Origin: Melaminivora suipulveris
Lineage (GTDB): Bacteria; Pseudomonadota; Gammaproteobacteria; Burkholderiales; Burkholderiaceae_C
DNA length: 64,000 nt
Assembly: GCF_003008575.1 (NCBI RefSeq)
Contig: NZ_CP027667.1
Location: 3,372,001-3,436,000 of the forward strand
Reading direction: 5' to 3'
Notes under the pieces: generated by a model
Databases searched by the model: none
What the model was told of the DNA's origin: nothing
The model's input: the letters and a program-made list of their open reading frames with translations, nothing else
Made by a program: the position numbers and the translations under genes
Shown here: positions 9,118 to 19,041 of the stretch, in pieces
Layout of the letters: every line of letters begins with the position of its first letter
Numbering within the stretch: the stretch's first letter is position 1

Positions 9118-11133
9118 ATGAGTCGCCTGTCCGCTGCTTTTCTTCATATCCCAGGCGTGATGAGCGGCCGGATTCGCGAGTTCGACTGGCAGGCGCACCC
9201 TTTGGGTCCCCCTGATTCCTGGCCGCCGGAGCTGCGCGGGGCGTTGGAAGTGGTGCTGGCCTGTACCGCACCGGCCTGCCTGATCTGGGGTAGGGCCCTG
9301 AGCGTATTGCCCAACGACGCCTGCCTCGACCTGCCGGGCATCTCGCCGGGCAGCCTGGGCGGGCCTTGCGCCACCGCCTGGCGTGCGCTGCCAGGCTTGG
9401 CGGGCGCTGCGGCGCAGTGCCTGGAGACGGGCCTGGCGGCGGCCGGCCAGCTGCCCGGCCCGCAGCAGCGCAGCTACACGCTCAACCCGGTGCGCGACGC
9501 GCAGGATCGCGTCGCCGGCGCGGTCCTTTTTTTCGCGCAGGAGGCGCGCACTGCACTACAGGACCCGGCGCAGGCGCCGGGCCGCGCTTCGGACCGCGAC
9601 CGGCTCTGGGAGCTGTCCGATGCGCTGATGGTCGTGCTCAGGTTCGACGCCACCATCGTCGCCGTCAACCCGGCCTGGAGCGCCGCGCTGGGCTGGAGCG
9701 AGGACGAATCCGTCGGGCGCCACCTGACCGAATTCGTTTATGACGGCGACTCCGAGATCCTGCGCCGCGAGACCATGCGGCTGCGCGCCGGCGCTCAGCG
9801 CAGGCGGGTGCGCATGCGTTTCGTGTGCAGCAGCGGCAACCGCCGGCTGCTGCGCACGCTCAGCTGGTCGGTGGTGGTGGCGGATGGTCTTTTGCACGCG
9901 GTGGGCCGCGACGAGACCGACGAGATGGAGCGCGAACTGCAGCTTGCCGCCACCCGCGAGCAGTTGCGCCAGAGCCAGAAGGTGGAGGCCATCGGCCAGC
10001 TCACCGGCGGCATCGCGCACGATTTCAACAACATGTTGCAGGGCATCTTGCTGCCGCTGCAGCTCATGCAGCGGCGCGTCGACCAGGGCCGGTCGCAGGA
10101 GGTGCGCGGCTACATCGACGCGGCGCTGGGTTCGGTGCGCCGCGCCGCCGCGCTGACGCAGCGGCTATTGGCGTTCTCGCGGCGCCAGCCGCTGGATGTG
10201 CGCCCCACCGATGTGGCGCAGCTGCTGTCCGGCCTGCAGGCCATGCTGCGCAGCACTTTCGGCGCCAACATCGCCCTGACCATCGCGGCGGCGCCGGATC
10301 TGTGGGTGGTGCGCACCGATCCGCACCAGCTCGAAAGCGCGCTGCTCAATCTGGCCATCAACGCGCGCGATGCCATGCCCGGCGGCGGCGCGCTGCACGT
10401 CGAGGCGGCCAATGTCCGCGCCGAGGCCGGCCGGGACGCCGCGCTGGGCCGCAGCGCACGCGAGGCGGGCGAATACGTGCGGCTGACGGTGCGCGACAGC
10501 GGCTGCGGCATGCCCGCCGCCGTGGTGGAGCGCGTGTTCGAACCGTTTTTCACCACCAAGCCGGCCGGGCAGGGCACGGGGCTTGGCCTGTCCATGGTCT
10601 ACGGCTACATGCGCCAGACGGGCGGCGCGGTGGAGATCGACAGCCAGCCCGGCCGGGGCAGCAGCGTGCACCTGTACGTGCCGCGCTGCCTGCAGGCGGC
10701 CGAGCGGGAGGAGCACGCGCCGCTGGGCGCGCAGGCGCTGCTCGGGCCCCGGCAGCAGGTGCTGGTGGTGGAGGACGACGAGACCGTGCGCGCCCTGGTG
10801 GTCGAGCTGCTGGGCGAGATGGGGTTTCACGTCACGCAGGCCGCCAGCGGCACCCAGGCCGTGGCTCTGCTGGCGCAGGCGCGGCACGTGGATCTGCTCA
10901 TCACCGACGTCGGTCTGCCCGGCCCGGACGGCCGGCAGGTCGCCGAACTGGCGCGTGAGCGCTTTCCGGGCATCCGGGTGCTGCTCATGACCGGCTACGA
11001 CAGCGATGGCGGTCTGGCCGACGATCTGCAGGCCCTGGCCTTGCAGCTCTTGGCCAAACCGTTCAGCGCGTCGGCGCTGGTGCACACCGTGGGCCAGATG
11101 ATGGGCCGCGAGCAGGCGGATTCACCGGCCTGA
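9118..11133 (+). CDS. Hybrid PAS sensor histidine kinase-receiver (copy 1)
   Basis: A 671-residue soluble hybrid kinase with no membrane segment or signal peptide. Order: an N-terminal PAS-like region opening FDWQAHPLGPPDSWP (about residues 22-140), a second PAS from about 165 (LWELSDALMVVLRFDATI), HisKA with phospho-accepting His301 in [11 protein letters not shown], an HATPase domain ([22 protein letters not shown]), and a C-terminal receiver with [14 protein letters not shown] as acceptor loop. It is a tandem paralogue of the next gene. The ATG at 9118 is chosen by alignment to the paralogue; 9103 and 9013 are alternatives and none has a good Shine-Dalgarno. Signal and target unknown. The first PAS is shorter and more degenerate than its paralogue's. 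Confidence 0.85.
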   Translation: MSRLSAAFLHIPGVMSGRIREFDWQAHPLGPPDSWPPELRGALEVVLACTAPACLIWGRALSVLPNDACLDLPGISPGSLGGPCATAWRALPGLAGAAAQCLETGLAAAGQLPGPQQRSYTLNPVRDAQDRVAGAVLFFAQEARTALQDPAQAPGRASDRDRLWELSDALMVVLRFDATIVAVNPAWSAALGWSEDESVGRHLTEFVYDGDSEILRRETMRLRAGAQRRRVRMRFVCSSGNRRLLRTLSWSVVVADGLLHAVGRDETDEMERELQLAATREQLRQSQKVEAIGQLTGGIAHDFNNMLQGILLPLQLMQRRVDQGRSQEVRGYIDAALGSVRRAAALTQRLLAFSRRQPLDVRPTDVAQLLSGLQAMLRSTFGANIALTIAAAPDLWVVRTDPHQLESALLNLAINARDAMPGGGALHVEAANVRAEAGRDAALGRSAREAGEYVRLTVRDSGCGMPAAVVERVFEPFFTTKPAGQGTGLGLSMVYGYMRQTGGAVEIDSQPGRGSSVHLYVPRCLQAAEREEHAPLGAQALLGPRQQVLVVEDDETVRALVVELLGEMGFHVTQAASGTQAVALLAQARHVDLLITDVGLPGPDGRQVAELARERFPGIRVLLMTGYDSDGGLADDLQALALQLLAKPFSASALVHTVGQMMGREQADSPA

Positions 11134-11229
11134 TCCCAGGGCGTCCTCGTTTTCCGCGCACTTGCGGGCAGGGCATTCATCGCTAGACTGCGATGGCCCG
11201 TCGCTGGCGAGGCGCCCTTGCATTGGACC

Positions 11230-13305
11230 ATGGCCGACATCCCTCTCGATTTTCAGGAGTTCCCCCGCGCGCCGGGCTTGATGAGCGCGAAGACACGCGC
11301 TTTCGACTGGGCCTCGCACCCGCTGGGGCCCATCGGCTCATGGCCGCGGGCGCTGCGCGTGGTGCTTGAGTTCATGCTCTCGTCGCACTTCCCCAAGTGC
11401 CTGGTCTGGGGCGCGCACCAGACCACGTTCTACAACGACGCCTATCAGCCCATCCTGGGCGAAAAACCCGAGGCGCTGGGCCGCCCCTTCCCGGAGGTCT
11501 GGCACGAAACCTGGCCGCAGGTGGGCCAGATCGCCGAGCGCGCCTGGGCCGGCGAAGCGACCTTCATGCGCGATATGCCGCTGACCGTGACGCGCCACGG
11601 TTTCCCCGAACCGGCCTACTTCACCTTCTGCTTCAGCCCGGTGCGCGACGAGGCCGGCACCGTGGGCGGCTACGCCGTGACGGTGATCGAGACCACACAG
11701 ACCCACCACGCCCAGCAGCAGCTGCGCGCCGAGGCCAGCTCGCTGGAGCACCAGGTGGCCCTGCGCACCGCCGACCGCGACCGCCTGTGGAGCATGTCGG
11801 ACGCGCTGATGATCGTCGCGCGCGAGGATGGCGTCATCGTCGCGGTCAATCCCGGCTGGACGGCGGCGCTGGGCTGGAGAGAGGCCGAGACCGTGGGGCG
11901 CCATGTGCGCGCCTTTGTTTTCCCCGGCGACGCCGCCGAGATGGACGCCGAGGGCACGCTGCTGCGCACCGTGATCCAGCGCCGTCAGGTGCACATGCGC
12001 TTCATGCGCCGCGACGGTCAGGTGCGCGGCATCGCCTGGTCGGTAGTGGCGGCCGACGGGTTCATCCACGCCGTGGGGCGCGACGAGACCAACGAGATGG
12101 AGCGCACGCGCCAGTTGGCCGAGGCGCAGGAGCGGCTGCGTCAGAGCCAGAAGATGGAGGCCGTCGGCCAGCTCACCGGCGGCATCGCGCACGACTTCAA
12201 CAACATGCTGCAGGGCATCGTGCTGCCGCTGCAGCTCATGCAGCGGCGGCTCAGGCAAGGGCGTGCGGACGAGGTGGACGGCTACATCGAGGCGGCGCTG
12301 GGCTCGGCGCGCCGCGCCGCCTCGCTGACGCAGCGGCTGCTGGCCTTCTCGCGCCGCCAGCCGCTGGACATGCGGCCGACCGACGTGGGCGCCGTGCTGG
12401 AAGGGCTGCAGGCCATACTGCGCAGCAGTTGCGGCGAAAACACCGCCCTGACCACGTCGATCGACCACGGCCTGTGGAGCGTGCGCACTGACTTGCACCA
12501 GCTGGAGAACGCCATCCTGAACCTGGCCATCAACGCGCGCGACGCCATGCCGGCCGGCGGCGCGTTGCACATCGGCGCGGCCAATGCGCGCGTGCCGGTG
12601 GACCACGGCATGGGCGACGGCCGCAGCGGCCTGCAGGCCGGCGACTACGTGCGCCTGAGCGTGGCCGACACCGGCACCGGCATGCCGGCCGAGGTCATCG
12701 AGCGCGCCTTCGATCCGTTCTTCACCACCAAGCCCATCGGCCTGGGCACGGGCCTGGGCCTGTCGATGATCTACGGCTATATGCGCCAGTCCGGCGGGGC
12801 GGTGGAGATCGACAGCCATTCCGGCCAGGGCACCACGGTGCACCTGTACCTGCCGCGCTCCGAGGAGGAGGCGCCAGCGGAGCCGCCCCCCGCTCTGGCC
12901 GCCAGCGCCCAGGCGCGCCGCCGCGACGCGGTGCTGGTGGTCGAGGACGACGCCACCGTGCGCGCGCTGGTCGTGGAACTGCTGCAGGACATGGGTTTTC
13001 AGGTCATGCAGGCCTCTACCGGCACCGATGCCATGGCGCTGCTGTCGGGGGCGCTGCACTTCGACCTGCTCATCACCGACGTGGGCCTGCCCGGCCCCAA
13101 CGGCCGTCAGGTGGCCGACCTGGCGCGCGAGCGGCTGCCCGCCATCCGCGTGCTGCTGATGACGGGCTATGCGGAGCGCGCCGCCATGAGCCAGGAGCTG
13201 CTGGGCGAAGGCATGGAGCTGCTGGTCAAGCCCTTCGACGCATCGGCCTTAGTGCACAAGGTGCAGCAGATGGTGGGCGTGGACGACCCCGCGCCGCCGG
13301 CTTGA
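11230..13305 (+). CDS. Hybrid PAS sensor histidine kinase-receiver (copy 2)
   Basis: A 691-residue paralogue of the preceding gene, probably from tandem duplication. The N-terminal PAS region ([15 protein letters not shown], then [20 protein letters not shown]) is intact here. A short coiled-coil-like link and a second PAS ([18 protein letters not shown]) follow, then HisKA with His321 in [11 protein letters not shown], HATPase ([34 protein letters not shown]) and a receiver with [14 protein letters not shown]. No membrane segment is seen, so a cytoplasmic input is likely. The ATG at 11230 gives the best match to the paralogue. No DNA-binding response regulator lies beside the pair, so the output partner must be elsewhere. 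Confidence 0.87.
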   Translation: MADIPLDFQEFPRAPGLMSAKTRAFDWASHPLGPIGSWPRALRVVLEFMLSSHFPKCLVWGAHQTTFYNDAYQPILGEKPEALGRPFPEVWHETWPQVGQIAERAWAGEATFMRDMPLTVTRHGFPEPAYFTFCFSPVRDEAGTVGGYAVTVIETTQTHHAQQQLRAEASSLEHQVALRTADRDRLWSMSDALMIVAREDGVIVAVNPGWTAALGWREAETVGRHVRAFVFPGDAAEMDAEGTLLRTVIQRRQVHMRFMRRDGQVRGIAWSVVAADGFIHAVGRDETNEMERTRQLAEAQERLRQSQKMEAVGQLTGGIAHDFNNMLQGIVLPLQLMQRRLRQGRADEVDGYIEAALGSARRAASLTQRLLAFSRRQPLDMRPTDVGAVLEGLQAILRSSCGENTALTTSIDHGLWSVRTDLHQLENAILNLAINARDAMPAGGALHIGAANARVPVDHGMGDGRSGLQAGDYVRLSVADTGTGMPAEVIERAFDPFFTTKPIGLGTGLGLSMIYGYMRQSGGAVEIDSHSGQGTTVHLYLPRSEEEAPAEPPPALAASAQARRRDAVLVVEDDATVRALVVELLQDMGFQVMQASTGTDAMALLSGALHFDLLITDVGLPGPNGRQVADLARERLPAIRVLLMTGYAERAAMSQELLGEGMELLVKPFDASALVHKVQQMVGVDDPAPPA

Positions 13306-13323
13306 AGGGGTCGTCTCTGTGCA

Positions 13324-13376
13324 ACTAAATTGATAGCAAACTATCAAGCAAGTACGCCGACAGAAGCCATTTTTTG
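13324..13376 (-). repeat. Dispersed repeat copy, intergenic
   Basis: On the minus strand this reads AAAAAATGGCTTCTGTCGGC, then GTACTTGCTTGATAGTTTGCTATCAA. It is a moderately diverged copy lying in the 115-base gap between the second kinase gene and the next gene. Confidence 0.6.
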
Positions 13377-13420
13377 CCAAAAACCCCGCCCGCTACGTCC
13401 CATCGAGGAAATCCGCCGCC

Positions 13421-14530
13421 ATGACGCATCCCGACGATCTTTTCAGCCCGCTGGACGAACCCCTCCTGCAGCGCGCCCTGGCGCTGCTGGACGATGAATG
13501 GCTCTCGCGCGACGCCGACCTGGCGCCCGTGCTGCCGGTGGTGCTGGCGCGTGGCGTGGGGCAGGACTGGCACAAGGCCGGCACCTTTCGCCACCACCTG
13601 GTGGGCGTGGCGCGCTCGCTCACCTTGTGGGGTCAGCCGCGGGAGGTGCGACTGCTGGGATTGCTGCACAGCGTCTACGGCAACGCCTTCGTGGACCTGG
13701 TCAAGTTCGAAGCCGCCAGCGAGCGCCAGCGCCTGCAGCAGCTGGTGGGCGAGCCGGCCGAGCATCTGGTGCATCTGTTTTGCACCATGAACCGCGGCCA
13801 GTTCGTGCAGCGCCTGCTGGCCGGCCAGGCGCAGGGCGACGGCTCGCTGCGGGTGGAGCTCAACGGCCCGGCGCCGCGCCGCGAGGTGCTGCTGTCGGCC
13901 TACGAGGTGGCGGCGTTCGCCGTGGCCAGCATGGCCGACACCATCGAGCAGTGGTTCAGTTGGCAGGACGAGGTGTTCTCGCGCTTTCCCGCCACCGACA
14001 CCACGCGGCGCCAGACAGTGCACTGGGCGGCGTCGCTGTGGCCGGGGCCGATGCGGCCCACGGCGCGCATGCTCAGCCAGGTGGCCGCGCTGGGGCGGGC
14101 GCTGCAGCAACACCCGCCGCTGGCCGGCCAGTTGCCGCTGCCGCCGGTGTTCGCTGGCTGCAGCGCGCCGCTTGCGCCCGCCGACGAGGCGGCGGCCTGC
14201 GCGCTGTACTGGTCGGTGGTGCAGCTGGACCAGCCGTTGGTGGACCTGGACGGCGCCACCAGCGCGCTGGAGCAGGCGGTGCGTCTGAACCCCTGGGTGG
14301 GCGAGCCGCAGATGGTGCTGGCGCAGCTGTACCTGTCGGCCGGGCGCGACGAGGACGCCGCCCGCGCCGCGCGCGGCGCGCTCTCGCAGTTCTGCGCCTG
14401 GGGCAACGCCTGGGACAAGCGCGTGCAGTGGGACGCCTGGATCGCCTGGACGCGCATCCTGCTGCAATCGGCGGAGCAAGGAAGCTGGCCCGAGCGGCTG
14501 GACAAGCTGAACAACCTGGCGCTGCGCTGA
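13421..14530 (+). CDS. HD-like (DUF6817-type) protein with C-terminal TPR
   Basis: A 369-residue cytoplasmic protein of unknown function. The first half has a helical histidine-rich pattern, GTFRHHLVGVARSLTLWG then LLGLLHSVYGNAFVDL, resembling HD-phosphohydrolase-like DUF6817 proteins, although a canonical HD pair is not evident. A basic-aromatic middle follows, and from about residue 265 a TPR-like helical pair (LDGATSALEQAVRLNPWVGEPQMVLAQLYLSAGRDEDAARAA, shown only in part as key residues A, L, P) closes the protein. The ATG at 13421 follows GAGGAAATCC. It converges on the T3SS minus-strand operon and is probably unrelated to it. Family call is from memory and tentative. Confidence 0.6.
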   Translation: MTHPDDLFSPLDEPLLQRALALLDDEWLSRDADLAPVLPVVLARGVGQDWHKAGTFRHHLVGVARSLTLWGQPREVRLLGLLHSVYGNAFVDLVKFEAASERQRLQQLVGEPAEHLVHLFCTMNRGQFVQRLLAGQAQGDGSLRVELNGPAPRREVLLSAYEVAAFAVASMADTIEQWFSWQDEVFSRFPATDTTRRQTVHWAASLWPGPMRPTARMLSQVAALGRALQQHPPLAGQLPLPPVFAGCSAPLAPADEAAACALYWSVVQLDQPLVDLDGATSALEQAVRLNPWVGEPQMVLAQLYLSAGRDEDAARAARGALSQFCAWGNAWDKRVQWDAWIAWTRILLQSAEQGSWPERLDKLNNLALR

Positions 14531-14594
14531 ACGCTAGCAAAAAAATAGCACGACACCGTTGCCTGGTGCTGGCCGGAGCGCTGTCAGGCGGCTA

Positions 14595-15095
14595 TCAGGC
14601 GCGCAGGAAGGCCCCCAGCGGGGCGGCCTGCGGCGCGGGCGCGGCGGCGGCCGCGGCAGTGCCGCCGTTCGGCCCGGCAGCCGCGTCGGCGTCCGGTCGC
14701 CACGCGGCCAGGCGGTCCTTCCAGTGCTCGGCCACCGCCACCAGGCGCTCGATCCACTGCACGAAGGCCGGCGCCGCCAAGTCCTCGGCGGCCACGCCGC
14801 GGCACAGCACGACCTCGTCGGTGTCGCCGTCCACGGCCAGCGCCGCGCCGCCGGTGTCGGCGCCGAACAGGTTGGCCTGCAGCAGTTGCATCAGCAGCGC
14901 CTCGCGCCCCTGCGCGGGCAGCGGGCCGAGCACGCTGTAGACCTGCAGCAGGCCGGCGTCGTCGTCGCGCTCGAAGTCGATGGCCAGATGGCCGTCGACC
15001 AGGAGGCGCGCGCAGCCGTGCTCGTCAAAGCGCAGCGGCTGCGCCAGGCCGGCGCTCTGGCCCAGGTCGAGGAGGAGTTGGTCGGTGGTGGACAT
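14595..15095 (-). CDS. CesT-family type III secretion chaperone
   Basis: An acidic 166-residue protein of the class I (CesT/SycE-like) chaperone type. The opening MSTTDQLLLDLGQSAGL, the central strand pattern (CARLLVDGHLAIDFE; LLQVYSVLGPLP) and the block LLMQLLQANLFGADTGGAALAV are typical: an N-terminal helix, a beta sheet and the short LLxANLFG helix. A low-complexity Ala/Pro tail ends the protein. It is the last gene of the minus-strand T3SS operon, 37 bases after the large candidate effector, so it most likely binds that protein, or the kinase-like one. Class assignment is good, client assignment inferred. Confidence 0.8.
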   Translation of the reverse strand: MSTTDQLLLDLGQSAGLAQPLRFDEHGCARLLVDGHLAIDFERDDDAGLLQVYSVLGPLPAQGREALLMQLLQANLFGADTGGAALAVDGDTDEVVLCRGVAAEDLAAPAFVQWIERLVAVAEHWKDRLAAWRPDADAAAGPNGGTAAAAAAPAPQAAPLGAFLRA

Positions 15096-15132
15096 GGAAG
15101 CTTCCTGGATGGTGGGGATGGGAGGGCGCGCC

Positions 15133-17592
15133 TCAGGCGGCGCGCTGGGCGTCGTAGCGGTATTGCACGGGTTCGCTCACGCGCACCGACAGGTCGGCGC
15201 CGATGTGCAGCGTGAAATTGAATTGCGAATTGCTGCGCTGGGCGTCCAGCTCCACCGGCGAGCCGATGCCCTCGCTGGCGCTGCGCGGCGCCGGCAGGAA
15301 GTGCGTGGCGTCCTGCACGTCGTAGTTCACGCGCAGCAGCAGGCCGCCTTCGCCATCGCTGGCGAAGCCGTAGTCCACGCGCTCCGTGCCCATCAGCCGC
15401 CCGGGCGTGCCATCGGGCAGGCGCAGCAGCCCTTGCGGCGTCAGCAGTGCCTCCTGCAGGCCGGCCAGGCTGCCCTGGTGCGCCAGGCGCGAGGCCAGCA
15501 GCACCAGCTCGTCGTTGCCGCCGGCCAGCTGCTGCAGCTGGGCGATGGCCGAGCGCGTTGCGCCGTCGCGGTCGGGAGCCTGCGGGTCGAACAGCGGCCG
15601 GCTGCCGCCGGCGTCGGTGATGGCGTAGCGCGCGCGCGGCAGATCGGCCATGAAGGCGCTGCTGACCTGCGGGAACTGCGCGTGGCGCGGCAGGCTGTCC
15701 GGGCGCGCCACCATGCCCTCGATGTTGCCCTGCACCGCCTCCTGCATCGCCGGGCCGGCGCGGCCGGCGTGCACGTTCACGCCGCCGCCAGGGTTCATCG
15801 CCACGCCGTACTGCGCGCGGATCACCTGGGCCGCGTCCAGCTCCCCTGCCCAGGCAGGCGGCGGCGCGGCCAGGCCGCGTTGCTGCAGCTGGCTGTCCAC
15901 CTGGCTGCGCAGCAGCATCAGGTCGGTGCTGCGGGTGTAGAGCGCGCGGCCCGCGTCCTCGTCCACGTCCTGTAGGGAGGAGCCGCCCGACAGCAGCGCG
16001 CTTGCCGCTTCGCCCAGCGCGTCCATGAGGGCCTCGGCCTGCGGGCTGTGCAGCCGTGCCGACAGTGCCTGCAGCGCGGCGTCGTCCAGCCTGCCCAGGG
16101 CATGCCCGATCAGCCGGTCGCGCAGGTCCATGATTTCATCCGCGCCCTCGACCTTCAACCCCAGGGCCATGTGCACCGACAGCGCCGCGTCGGCGCGCGC
16201 CTGCGCCCCCGCCAGCGCGTCCAGCGCCTGCGGCAGGTGGCCGTGCGCCAGGGCCTGCAGGCCGGGCGCCAGCACCTGGGCATGGTCGTCCAGCGCGGCC
16301 TCGCGCCGGCGCGCGGCGTCGGCGGTCATCTCGGCCTGGCCCGCCTCGACGCCGATCTGCTGCAGCCCGCGCTGCATGCCGTGCAACTGGCCGGCGCTCA
16401 ACTCGGGCAGTTGCGCCAGGTGGGTGGGGTTGTCCAGGTAGCGCTCCAGGTGGTCGAGCGTGCGCGCATGCGCCTCGGCCAGGGCGGGCGGGAAGTGCAT
16501 GTCGTGCAGCTCGCAGTGCTGGCGCAGGTCGGCCAGCGCCTGGCCGGCATCGGCCACGTCGCGGGCAAAGCTCTGCGGCGCGTGCAGGATGCCGGCCGGG
16601 TCGTCCTCGGCGGGGCTGCTGCGCGCCAGCAGCGCGCCCAGGCTGGCGCCCAGCTGCTGCTCCAGCACGTCGGCGCGCCGGCCGATGGCGCCCATGACGG
16701 CCGTGGGGGCGTTGAAAATGTCGGCGCCCGCCAGCGTGCGCTCCTCGTGCATCAGCGCGTGCAGTTCGCGGCTGGGCAGCTGGTTGATGAGCGTGGCGGT
16801 TGCGATGAACGAGGGCATGTCGTCGGTGTCCAGGCGCTGGTCCAGCGCCTGCAGCACCAGCGCGCGCTGCAGGTGCTTGAGTTCACTCGCCGGCAGGCCG
16901 CCGAAGCCCTGCGCGGTGAGCACCTCGCGCGCGGTGTTGTAGAGCTCGTCGAACGCGCGCCCGGTGACGCCCTTGTCCTGTGCTTCCTGGGCGACCATGG
17001 CGATGGCCAGGTCCAGCCCCTGCTGCAGCGCCGGCACGCCCTGCTCGACGGCGCGCTGCTCCATGGCGCGGCGCACGGCGGCCAGCGTCGGGTCGTCCTT
17101 CAAGGCGCTGTTTTGCGCCATCGCCAGGCCGGTGTGCAGCGCCTGGCGCTGCGCGGGCGTCATGTTGGCCAGGTGCACGGCGGCGCGCTGCTCGATCGCC
17201 TTGCCGTAGGGCAGGCCGCGGCTGGTCAGGGGCTCGGCCGCAGCGCCCAGCCCGCGCAGCACGCGCTGCGCGGCCGCGCCGTCCACCTGGTGGCCCTTGC
17301 CGTGCGACAGCGCGCCCAGCAGTTCGCCGACCTGCGCACCGGTTTCCTTGAGGCCAGCGCGGAACTTGGAGTCGGCCCGCACGCCGTGCGGGGTGACTGC
17401 GTTCAGCGCGCGCGAGGCCAGGCCCTGGATGCCGCGGCCCACGTCCGAGAGCACGCGCCCCAGGCTGCGCGGCGCCTGCGCCTGGGCCTGCTGCACGCCG
17501 CGACCGGCCAGGCTGCCCACGGGGCTTTGCTGGAAGTCGTGGCGCAGGGCGATGCCGTGCATGGACGCGCCCGGCTGTATGACGTGGGACAT
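15133..17592 (-). CDS. Large candidate type III effector
   Basis: An 819-residue protein without recognised catalytic motif. It lacks a signal peptide; the N-terminal 60 residues are Gln/Ser/Ala-rich and disordered, as expected of a type III secretion signal. The middle is almost entirely amphipathic helices. The last 70 residues turn to beta strands ending FTLHIGADLSVRVSEPVQYR, a pattern seen at the C-terminus of several T3SS effectors. The ATG at 17592 is preceded by a [16 protein letters not shown] Shine-Dalgarno; the frame is open further upstream but without homology. Placement between a kinase-like gene and a CesT chaperone, in the same operon as sctF, is the main argument for an effector. 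Function unknown. Confidence 0.7.
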   Translation of the reverse strand: MSHVIQPGASMHGIALRHDFQQSPVGSLAGRGVQQAQAQAPRSLGRVLSDVGRGIQGLASRALNAVTPHGVRADSKFRAGLKETGAQVGELLGALSHGKGHQVDGAAAQRVLRGLGAAAEPLTSRGLPYGKAIEQRAAVHLANMTPAQRQALHTGLAMAQNSALKDDPTLAAVRRAMEQRAVEQGVPALQQGLDLAIAMVAQEAQDKGVTGRAFDELYNTAREVLTAQGFGGLPASELKHLQRALVLQALDQRLDTDDMPSFIATATLINQLPSRELHALMHEERTLAGADIFNAPTAVMGAIGRRADVLEQQLGASLGALLARSSPAEDDPAGILHAPQSFARDVADAGQALADLRQHCELHDMHFPPALAEAHARTLDHLERYLDNPTHLAQLPELSAGQLHGMQRGLQQIGVEAGQAEMTADAARRREAALDDHAQVLAPGLQALAHGHLPQALDALAGAQARADAALSVHMALGLKVEGADEIMDLRDRLIGHALGRLDDAALQALSARLHSPQAEALMDALGEAASALLSGGSSLQDVDEDAGRALYTRSTDLMLLRSQVDSQLQQRGLAAPPPAWAGELDAAQVIRAQYGVAMNPGGGVNVHAGRAGPAMQEAVQGNIEGMVARPDSLPRHAQFPQVSSAFMADLPRARYAITDAGGSRPLFDPQAPDRDGATRSAIAQLQQLAGGNDELVLLASRLAHQGSLAGLQEALLTPQGLLRLPDGTPGRLMGTERVDYGFASDGEGGLLLRVNYDVQDATHFLPAPRSASEGIGSPVELDAQRSNSQFNFTLHIGADLSVRVSEPVQYRYDAQRAA

Positions 17593-17662
17593 GGTGCAGT
17601 CCTTTCTTTCCTGGAGGTGGTGGGGGGCGGGGGCGGCGCGGCGCCCCGGCCGGGCGGCAGCG

Positions 17663-19006
17663 TCAGCCGCGCACGTAGTGGTCCTGCACGCGCGGGCGGC
17701 TGAGGTGGTCGGAGATCGCCGACAGCCCCTGCATGGCCTGGTCGAAGGCTTCGTCGATGGCCGCGCTGCGCGCATCGCCGGTGAGCGCCTCGGCCTGCCG
17801 CAGCCCGGCCTCCAGCCGGTTGCCGATGTTGGTGATGCTCTCGTCGAAGGCGCTGGCCGCCATGTCGTGGCCGCCGGCGTGCGCGCACTGCGCCATCAGC
17901 TTGTGCAGCGGATAGTGCTTGGCCATCTTGTCCATCTGGAAGCCCAGCAGCTCGCGCGCGTCACGGTTCGCCGTCTCCAGCGCGCCCGACGAGGCCTTCT
18001 TGTGGAACAGGTAGCGCACGTCGTTCAGCCGGTCGGACTCGCTCGTGACGCCGGTCCTGGACTTGCCGAAGTCGATGGCCTTGAGGGTGATCTGGTTGTG
18101 CGCCTCGTCGCGTGGCTTGTGCACCATCAGGTTGTGCATGTGCAGGTCCTGGTGCGAGACGCCGCTTTGGTAGAACACGCGCGCCATGTCCACGGTCTGC
18201 ATCAGCACGCTGTGGGCCTCGCGCGCCGACAGGTTGCCGATCTGCCGGTCCAGCTCGCCGCTTTGCACGTGCCGCTGGTCGTACAGCGTGACGGTGGCGT
18301 GCGGCTTGTCCGAGCGGATGCCGGGCAGCGACTCGGCCATGGCTTCGCGGGCGATGGGTTGCTGGGTGGAGACGTAGCGCGCCAGGCCGTCGTGCTCGGA
18401 GGCCAGCTGCTCGATCTGCTGCTCGCGCGCGAAGTCGGCCGCGCCGGTGGAGTCCTCGGCGCGCAGCACGCCGCTTGCGGGGTCGAAGCGCTTGTGCACG
18501 CCGCCCTCGTTGAAGGCGCTGTCCTGCACCTGCTGGCGTGCGTGCGCCAGGTCGGTGCGCTCATGCGCCCCGAGCCAGTCGGCGGCGTGCGTGTCCAGCC
18601 CGCCCAGGCCGGTGACGTGGCCCAGGCGCGTCTCGATCACGTTCCAGGCGCTGGCCGTGACCTGGTCGTGCTTGACCGCCGTGTCCTTGATGCGGTATTC
18701 GAGTTGCGGCGCCTCGTGCTCGCCGCTCACGGTGACGGTGAACTGGCTGCGGTCGGCCGGCGCGGCGTACTGGGCCAGGCGCTCGAACTTGTCGAATGCG
18801 GTCAGGCCCTGGCTGGCGTCGAACTCCTGCGCCAGCTTCTCCAGCGCCGCCTGCTTGGCGCCGGCGTTGAACAGCTTGTCGCGCACGCTGTCGAACCAGC
18901 CCATCTTCTGGGCGGCGGCGTTGTCGCCGGCCAGGAAGTTCTTGATGCGGCTTTCGCTCAGCGCGAGGGACTGGCTGGGACCGAGGTTGACGCTGATCTT
19001 GTCCAT
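17663..19006 (-). CDS. Protein-kinase-like candidate type III effector
   Basis: A 447-residue protein whose second half carries the core of a eukaryote-like kinase. The catalytic loop is HQDLHMHN (His285, Asp287, Asn292) and the metal-binding DFG is at 312-314 in KAIDFGKS. A VHKRF segment (Lys172) followed by a long helix (REQQIEQL) could be strand beta-3 and helix C, but this is uncertain and no glycine loop is obvious. The N-terminal 150 residues are helical and unrelated, with no signal peptide. It lies 90 bases downstream of sctF and 70 upstream of the large candidate effector. OspG/NleH-like effector kinases are the closest known analogy. Role as an injected kinase is inferred. Confidence 0.7.
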   Translation of the reverse strand: MDKISVNLGPSQSLALSESRIKNFLAGDNAAAQKMGWFDSVRDKLFNAGAKQAALEKLAQEFDASQGLTAFDKFERLAQYAAPADRSQFTVTVSGEHEAPQLEYRIKDTAVKHDQVTASAWNVIETRLGHVTGLGGLDTHAADWLGAHERTDLAHARQQVQDSAFNEGGVHKRFDPASGVLRAEDSTGAADFAREQQIEQLASEHDGLARYVSTQQPIAREAMAESLPGIRSDKPHATVTLYDQRHVQSGELDRQIGNLSAREAHSVLMQTVDMARVFYQSGVSHQDLHMHNLMVHKPRDEAHNQITLKAIDFGKSRTGVTSESDRLNDVRYLFHKKASSGALETANRDARELLGFQMDKMAKHYPLHKLMAQCAHAGGHDMAASAFDESITNIGNRLEAGLRQAEALTGDARSAAIDEAFDQAMQGLSAISDHLSRPRVQDHYVRG

Positions 19007-19041
19007 GGTGCGGGCTTTCCAGATGGCGGGGTGCTGTCCCC

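Noticed and set aside
14531..14594. Copy of the dispersed repeat or a terminator between the convergent genes
   Set aside because: GCTAGCAAAAAAATAGC resembles only the end of the repeat, and no stem precedes the A/T run convincingly.
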